Assembly (NCBI GenBank): GCA_937876205.1
Contig: CALEII010000045.1
Location: 14,598-78,597 of the forward strand
Direction: 5' to 3'
Length of the DNA: 64,000 nt
Source: an uncultured Clostridia bacterium
Lineage (GTDB): Bacteria > Bacillota > Clostridia > Oscillospirales > Acutalibacteraceae
Shown piece after piece: positions 43,511-52,425 of the stretch; positions within the stretch are counted from its first letter, which is position 1; the number at the start of each line of letters is the position of its first letter. The position numbers and the translations under genes are program-made. Below the pieces are notes generated by a model. That model ran no database searches. It worked only from the letters and a program-made list of their open reading frames with translations, and was not told the DNA's origin.

Positions 43511-44446
43511 ATGAATAGTTTCTATTATATAGGTTATGGGTTTGTAGTTACATCAAAAGAGGAAAAAGATGTTGATATAACAAACACAAATGCATATAAA
43601 ATTCTAAGAGCTTGTCTCCCAGACAGAATAGAAATAGAAGTTTCAAATAGTGCATATAAAGAGAGATACAAACTCGAACAGATTCTTTTAAAAGAAGAAA
43701 ATATTGAAACTGAAAATATAGTTATTGTTGTCCCTACGATTGAAACACTTGGGGCAACACCAGAAGATGCATGTTTTTACTATGAAAGTATTCTTCACCG
43801 TTTTTATATAATGGTTTTAAACCATCCTGAATTTTCTACTGTTACAGAAGATGGAGATATTCTTGTTGCTCGTAACGACTTAAGAAAGAAAATGCAACTT
43901 GTTGCTGAATTAGCCTGTATAAAGCCAACTGTAAAAGGAAGGAAGGCAATATCGCCCGATGCCAAGTTCCGTAAAGTTTTTTGGGCATGGCAAAATTATT
44001 ATATTAACACTGATGATGCCCTGTCTTTGTTAAATTGTTCAAAACAAACGCTTTATACTCTGACAAAAGAATTTATGACATCTTCTGCATTTAGACATGT
44101 TTATCATTTTGAATTTCAGGAAAATATGAAAGGTTTTGAAGATGATAAAGAATATTATGATTACTATGAAAAACCTGTAAGAGGGATTGTTCCGGATGAC
44201 ACAGTAATAAATATGATTGCAAAAATCAAAAAAGATAACGGAATGAGTGGTTGGACTGAAGACGGTGTTGTTAAATCTTTAGCAGAATGGGTTCCCCATA
44301 GAGAAGTTGAATATTATGCAGGTGATTATATTCGCTTTAAACAAAATTGCATGTATGGTCGTGCTGCAATGTCAGCGGCAACAAAAAAATATTCTAAAGG
44401 TCCTGAATATGTAAAGCAACTTGAAGAAGAATTAAGCAATATGTAA
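43511..44446 (+). CDS. Serine-recombinase-like protein lacking catalytic residues
   Basis: 311 residues from ATG 43511, six bases after AGGAAGG. Residues 1-110 follow the resolvase plan: YIGYGFVVTS where resolvases have GYARVS, IEIEVSNSAYKERYKLEQILL where they have a KxSGxxxxRPxLxxLL, then NIVIVVPTIETLG for the VVxRLDRLGRS strand. The serine and both arginines expected at the active site are missing. A helix-turn-helix (NTDDALSLLNCSKQTLYTLTK) lies near 175-200. It is probably a DNA-binding regulator of the element derived from a resolvase. The assignment rests on reading the alignment by eye. Confidence 0.5.
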   Translation: MNSFYYIGYGFVVTSKEEKDVDITNTNAYKILRACLPDRIEIEVSNSAYKERYKLEQILLKEENIETENIVIVVPTIETLGATPEDACFYYESILHRFYIMVLNHPEFSTVTEDGDILVARNDLRKKMQLVAELACIKPTVKGRKAISPDAKFRKVFWAWQNYYINTDDALSLLNCSKQTLYTLTKEFMTSSAFRHVYHFEFQENMKGFEDDKEYYDYYEKPVRGIVPDDTVINMIAKIKKDNGMSGWTEDGVVKSLAEWVPHREVEYYAGDYIRFKQNCMYGRAAMSAATKKYSKGPEYVKQLEEELSNM

Positions 44447-44466
44447 CCGACAATATTAAAACAAAA

Positions 44467-44496
44467 GGAGCTACCTCACAACCGTGAGATAGCTCC
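44467..44496. terminator. Terminator between convergent genes
   Basis: GGAGCTACCTCAC and GTGAGATAGCTCC form a 13-pair stem with one wobble around AACC, with A- and T-rich flanks for both directions. It ends the defence operon and the gene ending at 44446. Confidence 0.88.
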
Positions 44497-44543
44497 TTTA
44501 TATACTATATATAATTGTATATACTGCTTATAAACCAACAGTG

Positions 44544-47500
44544 TTACACGATGCCGAAATACTTCTCGAAGAAAGCCATCAGCTTATCAATAACACCCTG
44601 CTTCTTTACAGCTCGGTTTCCGCCACCGAAACGGGATACGGGAGGCATCAGCTTATCAATATCTGTACCTGTTGTCTTGACACTTCCGTCACGGAATGCA
44701 TTATCGATATACTTTCGGGTTTCTTCTTCCTTGAGTTTTTCGTCAGCAATCAATGCAGAAAGGTCGGTTTCCTTCTGTTTCTGCACAAACTTTCTCCAGT
44801 CGCCGTTGACATCGGTCTGCGAATTGATAGTAGCAATAAAGCCTTCAATAAGCTCTTTCTTGGAACGAAGCTCAATACTTGACTTAATTGCTCTGTCAAT
44901 GGCAATAAGAACTTCTTTGTCCTCGCAGTTTGACTGATGATACTTTGCAACAAGCATCAGGATATAGTCAATGTTGACTTCAACCTGCTTGACAAGCTCC
45001 ATTTCAAAGACAATATCATCATCAATATTATCTTTCTGAACCGTTGTTTTGAATTCCATATACAAGTCATTGTAAATACCTGTATAATCCTGAAAATCAA
45101 TGGGTAACAGAATCTCATTGCCTGCAAAATCATCGAATGTTGAAAGAATATTACGCAGTCTCAGGATATTACCGAATGAAACAATGAAGTCCTTCTTTGC
45201 TTTTTCGCCTATAATTTCTTCACCGAGAGGATATTTCTGAATAAGTTCGGCAATTCGTTCTTCATAGCCCTTCTGATGTCTGCCGTTTTCATCGTAACCG
45301 TAGTAATAGTCATTATATGACTTCATCAGAACGATGCCTGTTGCATTCTTATCGCCAAACAAAGCGATTGCATCATCGGTCTCTTTCTGTAAATTACGGA
45401 AACATACTATATTACCGAATGTTTTTACTGAATTCAGTATACGGTTTGTTCTTGAGAAAGCCTGAATAAGACCATGCTGCTTCAGATTCTTATCTACCCA
45501 CAAGGTGTTAAGAGTAGTCGCATCAAAACCTGTAAGGAACATATTTACAACGATAAGCAGGTCAACCTCACGGTTTTTCATACGCAGAGACAAGTCCTTA
45601 TAATAATTCGGAAACTTCTCACTTGAAGTATCGTAAGCTGTGTTGAATGCCTCATTATAGTCCTTGATTGCATATTCAAGGAATTCACGGGATGTCAGGT
45701 CAAGACCGTCTGTGTTGTCGCTTTCTTCATCATCAATAAATCCGTCGGGGTCGTCTTCATTCTGACCGTAGCTGTAAATGGTTGCAATCTTCAATGCAGC
45801 TTCCGGTCTTTCTGCCATCTGCTTTTTAAACTCCATATAATAGAGCTTTGCAGCTTCGATGGAAGATACCGCAAAGATTGAATTAAAACCGTTCAGCTTG
45901 GTTTTCTGCTTTTCTTCCTTTGTGGACTGATTTTTTGCAACAGCAGAAATGTTTGTCAGCCTGTTAAAGGTGTAAAAACCATTGTTTCTCTTTGTTTTAT
46001 GGTCAAAGTGGTCAAGAATGTATGTAACGACTTCCGAAATTCTCTCGGGAGCAAGCAAAGCTGAATCTGTGTTGATTGCTTCAACCTGCTTGTCTCTGCT
46101 GCCGTCCTTTTTCTTGACAGTATTGATGTAATCAATTCTGAAAGGCAGAACATTACCGTCATTAATAGCATCAACAATAGTATAAGTATGTAATTTATCA
46201 CCGAAAGCCTGTTCAGTTGTTCTGAGATTCGGATTACCGCCTGAATTCGCATTCTTTGCAAAAATCGGTGTGCCAGTGAAACCGAAGATATGATAATTAT
46301 TGAAAAATCTTCCTACTTTTACTGTCTTTTCACGGGTTTTGATTGCACCACCGACAATACGGGTATGCATATCACCGAACTGACTGCGATGACATTCGTC
46401 AAAAATCAGAACAATATGCTTGTCCCTTACAGGATGGGAAGGATTTTTCATTATGAAATTATCCAGCTTCTGAATTGTGGTGACAATAATTTTATATTCG
46501 TGCGGATTACCCTTTTCGTCAAGGTCTTCAAGCTGTCTCTGCAGAATCTTTGTGTTTCTGTTACCGTTAGCGGCACCACGTTCAAAACGGTCGTACTCTT
46601 TCATTGTCTGATAGTCAAGGTCTTTTCTGTCAACAACAAAAAGAACTTTATCAACATACGGCAACTTTGATGCCAGCTGTGCAGTCTTGAATGAAGTGAG
46701 TGTTTTTCCGCTTCCGGTGGTATGCCAGATGTAACCGCCTGCATCGGTGGTGCCCATTTTCTTGTAGTTTGTTGCAATTTCAATGCGGTTGAGAATTCTC
46801 TCTGTTGCAACAATCTGATAAGGTCTCATAACAAGAAGCAGATTTTCACTTGTAAGAACACAATACTTTGTAATGATATTCAGAAGAGTATGCTTCTGGA
46901 AGAATGTTCTTGTAAAGTCAACGAGGTCGGGAATGACTTTGTTGTTTGCATCTGCCCAGAAGGATGTGAATTCAAAACTGCTGCTTGTTTTCTGAACCTT
47001 CTTCTTGCCGTCTCTTTCCTTGATGGCACTGATACGGGTAGTGTTTGAATAATACTTTGTTCTTGTGCCGTTACTGATAACAAACAGCTGAACATAGTTG
47101 AAAAGTCCGCTTCCTGCCCAGAAGCTGTCTCTCTGATAGCGTTCAATCTGATTGAAAGCTTCTTTCAGAGCAACACCGCGTCGTTTAAGCTCAATATGCA
47201 CAAGAGGAAAACCGTTTACAAGAACAGTTACATCATAACGGTTTTCATAATTTCCGCCTTTTTCTGTGTATTGATTTATAACCTGCAGGTAATTGTTATG
47301 TATATTCTTCTTGTCGATAAGAGTGATGTTCTTGCTTGAACCGTCATCACGCTTCAGGACCTGCACATTATCTTCCTGAATCAGTCTTGTTTTGTCAACA
47401 ATATCATCGTTTGCATTTGCAAGGTGATTTTCAAAGAAGTACTTCCATTCTCTGTCTGAAAACTTGTAGTTATTGAGCTTTTCAAGCTGAAGACGGAGAT

Positions 47501-47684
47501 TCTCAATAAGTGCAGTTGTGCAATCAAGCTGCAGATATTCATATCCCTGCTCGGTCAGTTGCTTTATAAAGGCAGCTTCAAGAGCTGCCTCGCTTTGGTA
47601 GGCATCAGAACGAGTCTGCTGAGGTTCGTATTCAGATACAACAGTTGCTTCGGCAGTTGAAACAATTATGTTATATTGGCTCAT
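44544..47684 (-). CDS. hsdR: Type I restriction enzyme, R subunit (HsdR)
   Basis: 1046 residues, the full family size. The N-terminal nuclease has Asp151 and IELKRRG (Glu165, Lys167), a PD-(D/E)xK site, followed by the QxxxY-like NQIERYQRDSF. The helicase core has Walker A HTTGSGKTLTSF (about 321-332) and the DEAD-box variant FDECHRSQFG (about 428-437), then motifs FTGTPIF and AFSRTNRI. The C-terminal part binds the HsdM2S complex. It translocates DNA and cuts unmethylated DNA at a distance. No frame break is seen, so it should be active. Confidence 0.96.
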   Translation of the reverse strand: MSQYNIIVSTAEATVVSEYEPQQTRSDAYQSEAALEAAFIKQLTEQGYEYLQLDCTTALIENLRLQLEKLNNYKFSDREWKYFFENHLANANDDIVDKTRLIQEDNVQVLKRDDGSSKNITLIDKKNIHNNYLQVINQYTEKGGNYENRYDVTVLVNGFPLVHIELKRRGVALKEAFNQIERYQRDSFWAGSGLFNYVQLFVISNGTRTKYYSNTTRISAIKERDGKKKVQKTSSSFEFTSFWADANNKVIPDLVDFTRTFFQKHTLLNIITKYCVLTSENLLLVMRPYQIVATERILNRIEIATNYKKMGTTDAGGYIWHTTGSGKTLTSFKTAQLASKLPYVDKVLFVVDRKDLDYQTMKEYDRFERGAANGNRNTKILQRQLEDLDEKGNPHEYKIIVTTIQKLDNFIMKNPSHPVRDKHIVLIFDECHRSQFGDMHTRIVGGAIKTREKTVKVGRFFNNYHIFGFTGTPIFAKNANSGGNPNLRTTEQAFGDKLHTYTIVDAINDGNVLPFRIDYINTVKKKDGSRDKQVEAINTDSALLAPERISEVVTYILDHFDHKTKRNNGFYTFNRLTNISAVAKNQSTKEEKQKTKLNGFNSIFAVSSIEAAKLYYMEFKKQMAERPEAALKIATIYSYGQNEDDPDGFIDDEESDNTDGLDLTSREFLEYAIKDYNEAFNTAYDTSSEKFPNYYKDLSLRMKNREVDLLIVVNMFLTGFDATTLNTLWVDKNLKQHGLIQAFSRTNRILNSVKTFGNIVCFRNLQKETDDAIALFGDKNATGIVLMKSYNDYYYGYDENGRHQKGYEERIAELIQKYPLGEEIIGEKAKKDFIVSFGNILRLRNILSTFDDFAGNEILLPIDFQDYTGIYNDLYMEFKTTVQKDNIDDDIVFEMELVKQVEVNIDYILMLVAKYHQSNCEDKEVLIAIDRAIKSSIELRSKKELIEGFIATINSQTDVNGDWRKFVQKQKETDLSALIADEKLKEEETRKYIDNAFRDGSVKTTGTDIDKLMPPVSRFGGGNRAVKKQGVIDKLMAFFEKYFGIV

Positions 47685-47698
47685 TTTTATTTTCCTTT

Positions 47699-48406
47699 CT
47701 AAAAAAAAGAATATAATTTATAATCCCTATATGTAGGACATAGTGCTTCATTGACCATATCTCTGACAACAAATTCATTTCCGACCCATTCAAAAATCAA
47801 GAAATTTTCATTCACTTTAATGCAAAGATATGTTTCTTTTGTCGGTTGTTTTTGACAACGATACTCAAGAGAAATCTTAAAAACCTGAGTAAACAATCTT
47901 GCAAAAGCATTAACATGATACAAAGTGTCACCTTGAAATTCATAAGGATAATACAGAAACAGATTTTTTTCTTTTTCAATGTTTTTTATAAAATGTTCTG
48001 CCGTTTCACATTTAAAAGACTTTTGCTTTATATCCTCTTCTGTTATATCCATAATATCACATATGATATTTTTCCTTGGAATGGGTGATGGATTCGGATT
48101 ATCATTAACAATGATGATGCCTTTGCTGACATATCTTTTGTCAACAGTTGGGCTGTTTTTTATCAAGGCATTCATCAATTCTTCATTAATTAATACTTTA
48201 AAATCAATTTCATAATTATCCGAAATTGCATCCGATTCTCCGTGAGATTCTGATTTAGGCGGCTTATATTCTGAATAAGTTTTTGTTTTGCTTCTAAAAA
48301 ATTTGGACCAATTTAAAATTTCTATCAAATAATTTTCATATGACAATCCTTTACCTATAAACTTGCAATTAATCATGAAACATTTGGGTTCTATGGTTTC
48401 TAACAT
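47699..48406 (-). CDS. Unknown protein encoded between hsdS and hsdR
   Basis: 235 residues, ATG 48406 just after the hsdS stop codon, with AGGGAT inside the hsdS end; hsdR follows after 14 bp. It is soluble, of mixed alpha/beta type, with KPPKSESHGESDAISDNYEIDFKV in the middle and NDNPNPSPIPRKNIICDI as a proline-rich turn. I do not recognise the family. The Asp-x-Lys pair in EIDFKV recalls a PD-(D/E)xK strand (D...DFK), but no full site can be defended. Its place inside the operon suggests an accessory factor for restriction, such as a second nuclease, a control protein or an anti-phage effector. Confidence 0.75.
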   Translation of the reverse strand: MLETIEPKCFMINCKFIGKGLSYENYLIEILNWSKFFRSKTKTYSEYKPPKSESHGESDAISDNYEIDFKVLINEELMNALIKNSPTVDKRYVSKGIIIVNDNPNPSPIPRKNIICDIMDITEEDIKQKSFKCETAEHFIKNIEKEKNLFLYYPYEFQGDTLYHVNAFARLFTQVFKISLEYRCQKQPTKETYLCIKVNENFLIFEWVGNEFVVRDMVNEALCPTYRDYKLYSFF

Positions 48407-48409
48407 ATT

Positions 48410-49612
48410 TTATCCCTCAGATATTTCCTTAAAAGTCAGCAACTTATCACGGTAATACTCATATTGCTTCTGTCTGGCTTCGATTTCAGCAGGCAGACCT
48501 GCGGAAATGTCATTGCAGATAGAATCAAATCTATCAAGTATCGCTACAATGCGTTCCTGTTCTTCGAGAGATGGAACAGGAAACACATACTCTCGAACAT
48601 TTTTGGCTGAAAGGTTAGGTTGTGCTGCTCCTGTATCGTATTTCATACGCTGACTTCTTTCCATAGAACTATTTAACAAGTAATATAGAAACTTATAGTT
48701 AATCAGATTATTTGCTCTGATAGCCACAAGAGAAGATGCAACCGTTCCCTCATCAAGTTCATAAATTCCATTTTTACCAGTAGAGCCACGCAGACAATAC
48801 AAAATATCGCCTTTTTTCAATTTTGCTCCACTCATAGAAAAATATTTTTCTCTTGTTATCTTATTGCAGTTGATATAATCAACTGTGCCGTTTATATCAC
48901 CTGCATTAACAAAGGGGATTCCTTCTTCAACCATTTCTGACACTTTCGGGTAGTTCTTTCCTCTATCGCCGTTGTAGAAAGAACTAACTTCTCCCAAAGT
49001 GAGCATTTTGGTATCTTCTGCGGAAAATAACAGTTTTTCCAAATAATAATCATACTGTTTCTTTCTCGCTGTAAGTTCCGCTGTAAGTTCCGCTGTAAGT
49101 TCCGCTGTAAGTTCCGTAAAATTGTCCAATATACGGACAATTTCACCCTGCACCTCAATGGGCGGTACAGGCATAGTAAACTCCTCTGTTACAGGAAGTG
49201 AAATCTGGGGTAGCGCTCCCATCCCAGATGCTGCATCTCTAAACTGTTGAACATTATTTTTTAACACATAATATAAAAACTTAACAGCGATAGGGTTTTC
49301 GGTAGTGTATGCCCACATTTCATTTTTAAAAGTAAAGGGTTTATCGTAGTATACAGCATCAATCACACCACGAGATTGCACCAAAACAGCAGGAACACGA
49401 GTTATATTGGCATTGGGTATGTCTTTTTCAAAAGCATTGATTACTGTCTTACCACCCGCAAACACTCTAATGTCACCATCAGGATTTTCAATCTCTTTCA
49501 TTTTTCCTGCGGTGATAGGTGTACCTTTAATTCTTTTATATACATCTTTAATTTTTTTGAATTCTACACCGTTTGGGCAATGTTCTTTTATTAGTTGCTC
49601 AAGTTTAATCAT
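48410..49612 (-). CDS. hsdS: Type I restriction enzyme, specificity subunit (HsdS)
   Basis: 400 residues: target-recognition domain 1 (about 1-150), central conserved helix, target-recognition domain 2 (about 200-360), distal conserved helix (about 365-395, with EARQKQYEYYRDKLLTF). The first central helix starts PPIEVQGEIVRILDNFT and ends RKKQYDYYLEKLLF. Between them lie four exact ELTA units (about 167-182). This is the spacer position where EcoR124-type HsdS proteins vary TAEL repeats to change the gap between half-sites. It pairs with HsdM to methylate and with HsdR to restrict. Confidence 0.94.
   Translation of the reverse strand: MIKLEQLIKEHCPNGVEFKKIKDVYKRIKGTPITAGKMKEIENPDGDIRVFAGGKTVINAFEKDIPNANITRVPAVLVQSRGVIDAVYYDKPFTFKNEMWAYTTENPIAVKFLYYVLKNNVQQFRDAASGMGALPQISLPVTEEFTMPVPPIEVQGEIVRILDNFTELTAELTAELTAELTARKKQYDYYLEKLLFSAEDTKMLTLGEVSSFYNGDRGKNYPKVSEMVEEGIPFVNAGDINGTVDYINCNKITREKYFSMSGAKLKKGDILYCLRGSTGKNGIYELDEGTVASSLVAIRANNLINYKFLYYLLNSSMERSQRMKYDTGAAQPNLSAKNVREYVFPVPSLEEQERIVAILDRFDSICNDISAGLPAEIEARQKQYEYYRDKLLTFKEISEG
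49067..49114 (-). repeat. Four tandem 12-bp repeats inside hsdS
   Basis: CGCTGTAAGTTC occurs four times without change and encodes ELTA each time on the minus strand. Each gain or loss of a unit keeps the frame and lengthens or shortens the central helix by one turn. Confidence 0.95.
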
Positions 49613-49625
49613 ATTTTCACCTTTT

Positions 49626-49934
49626 TTATTTCATCAACAATGTCACTAAGCCAAAAACAACAGTAGCAACAAAAGTAAGAAATGCAATTATCGCCATAAA
49701 ATTATTTAAGCATTTGCTTTTTTTCAGTTCACTCTTGCTTTGGGCGTTCGCATCTTTTAATTCTTTGTTTTGCTCTTTTAACAATTCAATTTGTTCAGTC
49801 AGCAAAGATATTTGTTTTTCTTCTTTTTCAATTTTATCTTCGTGCCACTCTTGTTCTCTCATTCTTTCATAAACACTGTTGGGCAATGGCGGATTAGTTA
49901 CCATTTTAGGAAGTTTAATATTGTTCAAATCCAT
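49626..49934 (-). CDS. Coiled-coil protein with C-terminal membrane anchor, between hsdM and hsdS
   Basis: 102 residues. A long charged coiled coil (about 27-72: EEKQISLLTEQIELLKEQNK and following) is followed by one membrane segment at about 78-100 and a lysine at the end, so it is probably tail-anchored with the coil in the cytoplasm. The N-terminal KMVTNPPLPNSVYERM is proline-rich. No known family. It lies 13 bp from hsdS and 18 bp from hsdM on the same strand, so it is expressed with the methylase and may anchor or regulate the complex. This is inference. Confidence 0.7.
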   Translation of the reverse strand: MDLNNIKLPKMVTNPPLPNSVYERMREQEWHEDKIEKEEKQISLLTEQIELLKEQNKELKDANAQSKSELKKSKCLNNFMAIIAFLTFVATVVFGLVTLLMK

Positions 49935-49952
49935 ATTGTTTTACCTTGAAAT

Positions 49953-51512
49953 TTATTTTTCAATCTCTGAAATAATTCTGTCAATCTCCTCGCGCAAAAC
50001 TTGTTCTCGGGCAACGATTTCTTCAATCTGAGCATTCAGCACAGCAATATCAATAACTTCTCTTGTATCCTCTGCTTCAACATAGGTGCTGACGGAAAGA
50101 TTGTAATCGTTTTCCTTCACTTCATCGTAAGAAACAAGACGGGCAACATGCTCTTTATCTTCACGGCTTGCATACTGAGAAACGATGTTGTCAAGATTCT
50201 CAGGAGTAAGCTTATTATTGTTTGTTACCTTAATGCATTCATTTGTAGCATCAATAAAAAGAATATTACTGTCCTTTTTGCCCTTTTTCAGCACCATAAT
50301 GCATGTGGCAATAGAAGTGCCAAAGAACAGATTGCTCGGAAGCTGAATGATACAATCAACAAAATTGTTATCAATCAGATACTTTCTGATTTTCTGCTCT
50401 GCACCGCCACGATACATAATACCGGGGAAACAAACAATAGCAGCAGTGCCGTTAGGTGCAAGCCATGACAGGCTGTGCATAATAAAAGCAAGGTCTGCTT
50501 TACCCTTGGGTGCAAGAACACCCGCAGGAGCAAAACGAGGGTCATTAATGAGAAGAGGGTTATCATCGCCAACCCACTTGATAGAATAAGGAGGATTGGA
50601 AACAATCAGTTCAAAGGGTTCATCGTCCCAATGTGCAGGATTAATCAATGTATCTTCACAAGCAATATCAAACTTATCAAAGCCGACATCGTGCAGAAAC
50701 ATATTGATTCGGCAAAGGTTATATGTAGTGATATTTACTTCCTGCCCGAAATATCCCTGACGGACACCATCCTTACCGAGAACGCTCTGTGCTTTCAGAA
50801 GCAATGAACCTGAACCGCATGCAGGGTCATAAACTTTATTAACCTCAGTCTTGCCTACTGTACCGAGTCTTGTAAGAAGTTCGGAAACATCGGAAGGAGT
50901 AAAGAACTCGCCACCGGATTTACCGGCATTTGAAGCATACATAGTCATAAGGAACTCATATGCATCACCGAAAGCATCAATGGCATTGTCCTTATATTCA
51001 AGCTTCATTTCGGCAATACCGTTCAATATCTTGACAAGACGCTCATTTCTCTTTGCAACGGTCGCACCGAGCTTGTTGCTGTTTACATCAAAGTCAGCAA
51101 ACAGACCTGAGAAATCGTCTTCGCCTTCGCCACCCATGGCGCTGTCTTCAATATTGCGAAAAACCTTTTCCAATGTCTCGTTCAGATTCTCGTCATTTTC
51201 AGCCTTTGCACGAACATTACAGAAAAGTTCACTGGGTAAGATGAAAAATCCCTTTTCTTCAATCAGACTTGCTCTTGCTTCCTCAGCATCAGCATCGGAC
51301 ATCTTTGCATAATCAAAATCTGTATTTCCTGCTTCAATCTCACCGGCATTGATGTAGGCTGTAATGTTTTCGGAAATATAGCGATAGAACATAGCGCCAA
51401 GAACATAGTTCTTGAAGTCCCATCCGTCAACAGCTCCACGAAGGTCATCGGCAATCGCCCATATAGCACGGTGAAGCTCTGCTCTTTCCTGTTCTTTTCT
51501 GTTATCAATCAT
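49953..51512 (-). CDS. hsdM: Type I restriction enzyme, DNA methyltransferase subunit (HsdM)
   Basis: 519 residues. After a helical N-terminal domain, FGDAYEFLMTMYASNAGKSGGEFFTP marks the start of the methylase core. VYDPACGSGSLLL (about 228-238) is SAM motif I and IVSNPPYSIKW (about 303-313) is the NPPY catalytic motif of N6-adenine methylases. It methylates adenines in both half-sites given by HsdS. AAAGGAG precedes ATG 51512. About 80 bp separate it from the GIY-YIG gene upstream. Confidence 0.96.
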   Translation of the reverse strand: MIDNRKEQERAELHRAIWAIADDLRGAVDGWDFKNYVLGAMFYRYISENITAYINAGEIEAGNTDFDYAKMSDADAEEARASLIEEKGFFILPSELFCNVRAKAENDENLNETLEKVFRNIEDSAMGGEGEDDFSGLFADFDVNSNKLGATVAKRNERLVKILNGIAEMKLEYKDNAIDAFGDAYEFLMTMYASNAGKSGGEFFTPSDVSELLTRLGTVGKTEVNKVYDPACGSGSLLLKAQSVLGKDGVRQGYFGQEVNITTYNLCRINMFLHDVGFDKFDIACEDTLINPAHWDDEPFELIVSNPPYSIKWVGDDNPLLINDPRFAPAGVLAPKGKADLAFIMHSLSWLAPNGTAAIVCFPGIMYRGGAEQKIRKYLIDNNFVDCIIQLPSNLFFGTSIATCIMVLKKGKKDSNILFIDATNECIKVTNNNKLTPENLDNIVSQYASREDKEHVARLVSYDEVKENDYNLSVSTYVEAEDTREVIDIAVLNAQIEEIVAREQVLREEIDRIISEIEK

Positions 51513-51590
51513 TGTAATAGTCTCCTTTTGTCTTAATACAATTCGCCACTGTCATTATACAGAAATATGTGTACGGTATAACGGACTTTT

Positions 51591-52424
51591 TCACTTTCTG
51601 TAAAGTTCGTCAAGTGTTTTACCTTCTTTATCTTTCCATTCTGTCCAACCGTTTGTGGAACCGCCGATAACAAAATCACTTGCACCACTGGGGGAATTGA
51701 ATACAAGTGTTGTCTTCAATCTGTATTTCCCATCACCTGAAAGAACTATATTTCCGTTATCAAGAAGTTCTTTTCTCTGAATGTTATACTTTTCAATATT
51801 TACAGGTTTTGCAAGATAAATTTCAGAACCTTCAAGCACTTCAAAATGCTCACCGTCATACACGCCGTATGCTTCAATTCCATTTCGTGTAGTATGGAAG
51901 ATGTCTGATTCGTTTACAGTAGCTTTTGCATTTTCCATCTTGTAGCCCTGTGTTGCCATAATGAATTTGATTTCTTCGTATACTTCTTCAATCAAAGGAA
52001 GGTCATATTCATCAATTTCATATTTTGGGTTAACTGCATTTTCAACCTTATAGCGATTTGCTTCATGAGCCTTTGAAATTGCATAAGCTTCAAGACCGCT
52101 TATCATATCAAGAGAAAAAGTCTTGTTATCAGCTAAGAACATAATTGCTTTATTCCAGAAATCCTTAGAACGGTTGTGGTCATCAAGTCTTGAAACACCA
52201 TTACGAGTCTGACCGACATATATCTGAGCAATTTTGTTATCGTCGTTTTCACTTATCAGGTAATAAATGCCGGGACGATTTATTCCTGAAAGTTTTTTTG
52301 ACTCCGTAAGAAGTGTTCGGGGAATTACGTAAGTAGTCATTGTTGAAAGATGTCTTCTTATTGAACGAATACCGTCAGGCTGTCCATTGTGATATATAAT
52401 TTCAAGCTTTTTACTGATACCCAT
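51591..52424 (-). CDS. GIY-YIG nuclease-domain protein with DUF4357
   Basis: 277 residues from ATG 52424, which follows GGAGGAG. GIYYLISEND...IYVGQTRNG (about 55-80) is a GIY-YIG core with the catalytic-type Arg/Gly loop and nearby His (RLDDH, SKDFW). The C-terminal FNSPSGASDFVIGGSTNGWTEW is the DUF4357 module often found at the end of such proteins beside restriction genes. GIY-YIG domains cut one DNA strand using a metal. It begins within one base of the Fic stop codon, so it is coupled to fic. It may add a second nuclease to the defence operon. Confidence 0.85.
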   Translation of the reverse strand: MGISKKLEIIYHNGQPDGIRSIRRHLSTMTTYVIPRTLLTESKKLSGINRPGIYYLISENDDNKIAQIYVGQTRNGVSRLDDHNRSKDFWNKAIMFLADNKTFSLDMISGLEAYAISKAHEANRYKVENAVNPKYEIDEYDLPLIEEVYEEIKFIMATQGYKMENAKATVNESDIFHTTRNGIEAYGVYDGEHFEVLEGSEIYLAKPVNIEKYNIQRKELLDNGNIVLSGDGKYRLKTTLVFNSPSGASDFVIGGSTNGWTEWKDKEGKTLDELYRK

Positions 52425-52425
52425 A

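Noticed and set aside
49067..49114. Short regular repeats that could suggest a CRISPR array
   Set aside because: The 12-bp units are contiguous without spacers and code for ELTA inside hsdS. No true CRISPR array was seen.
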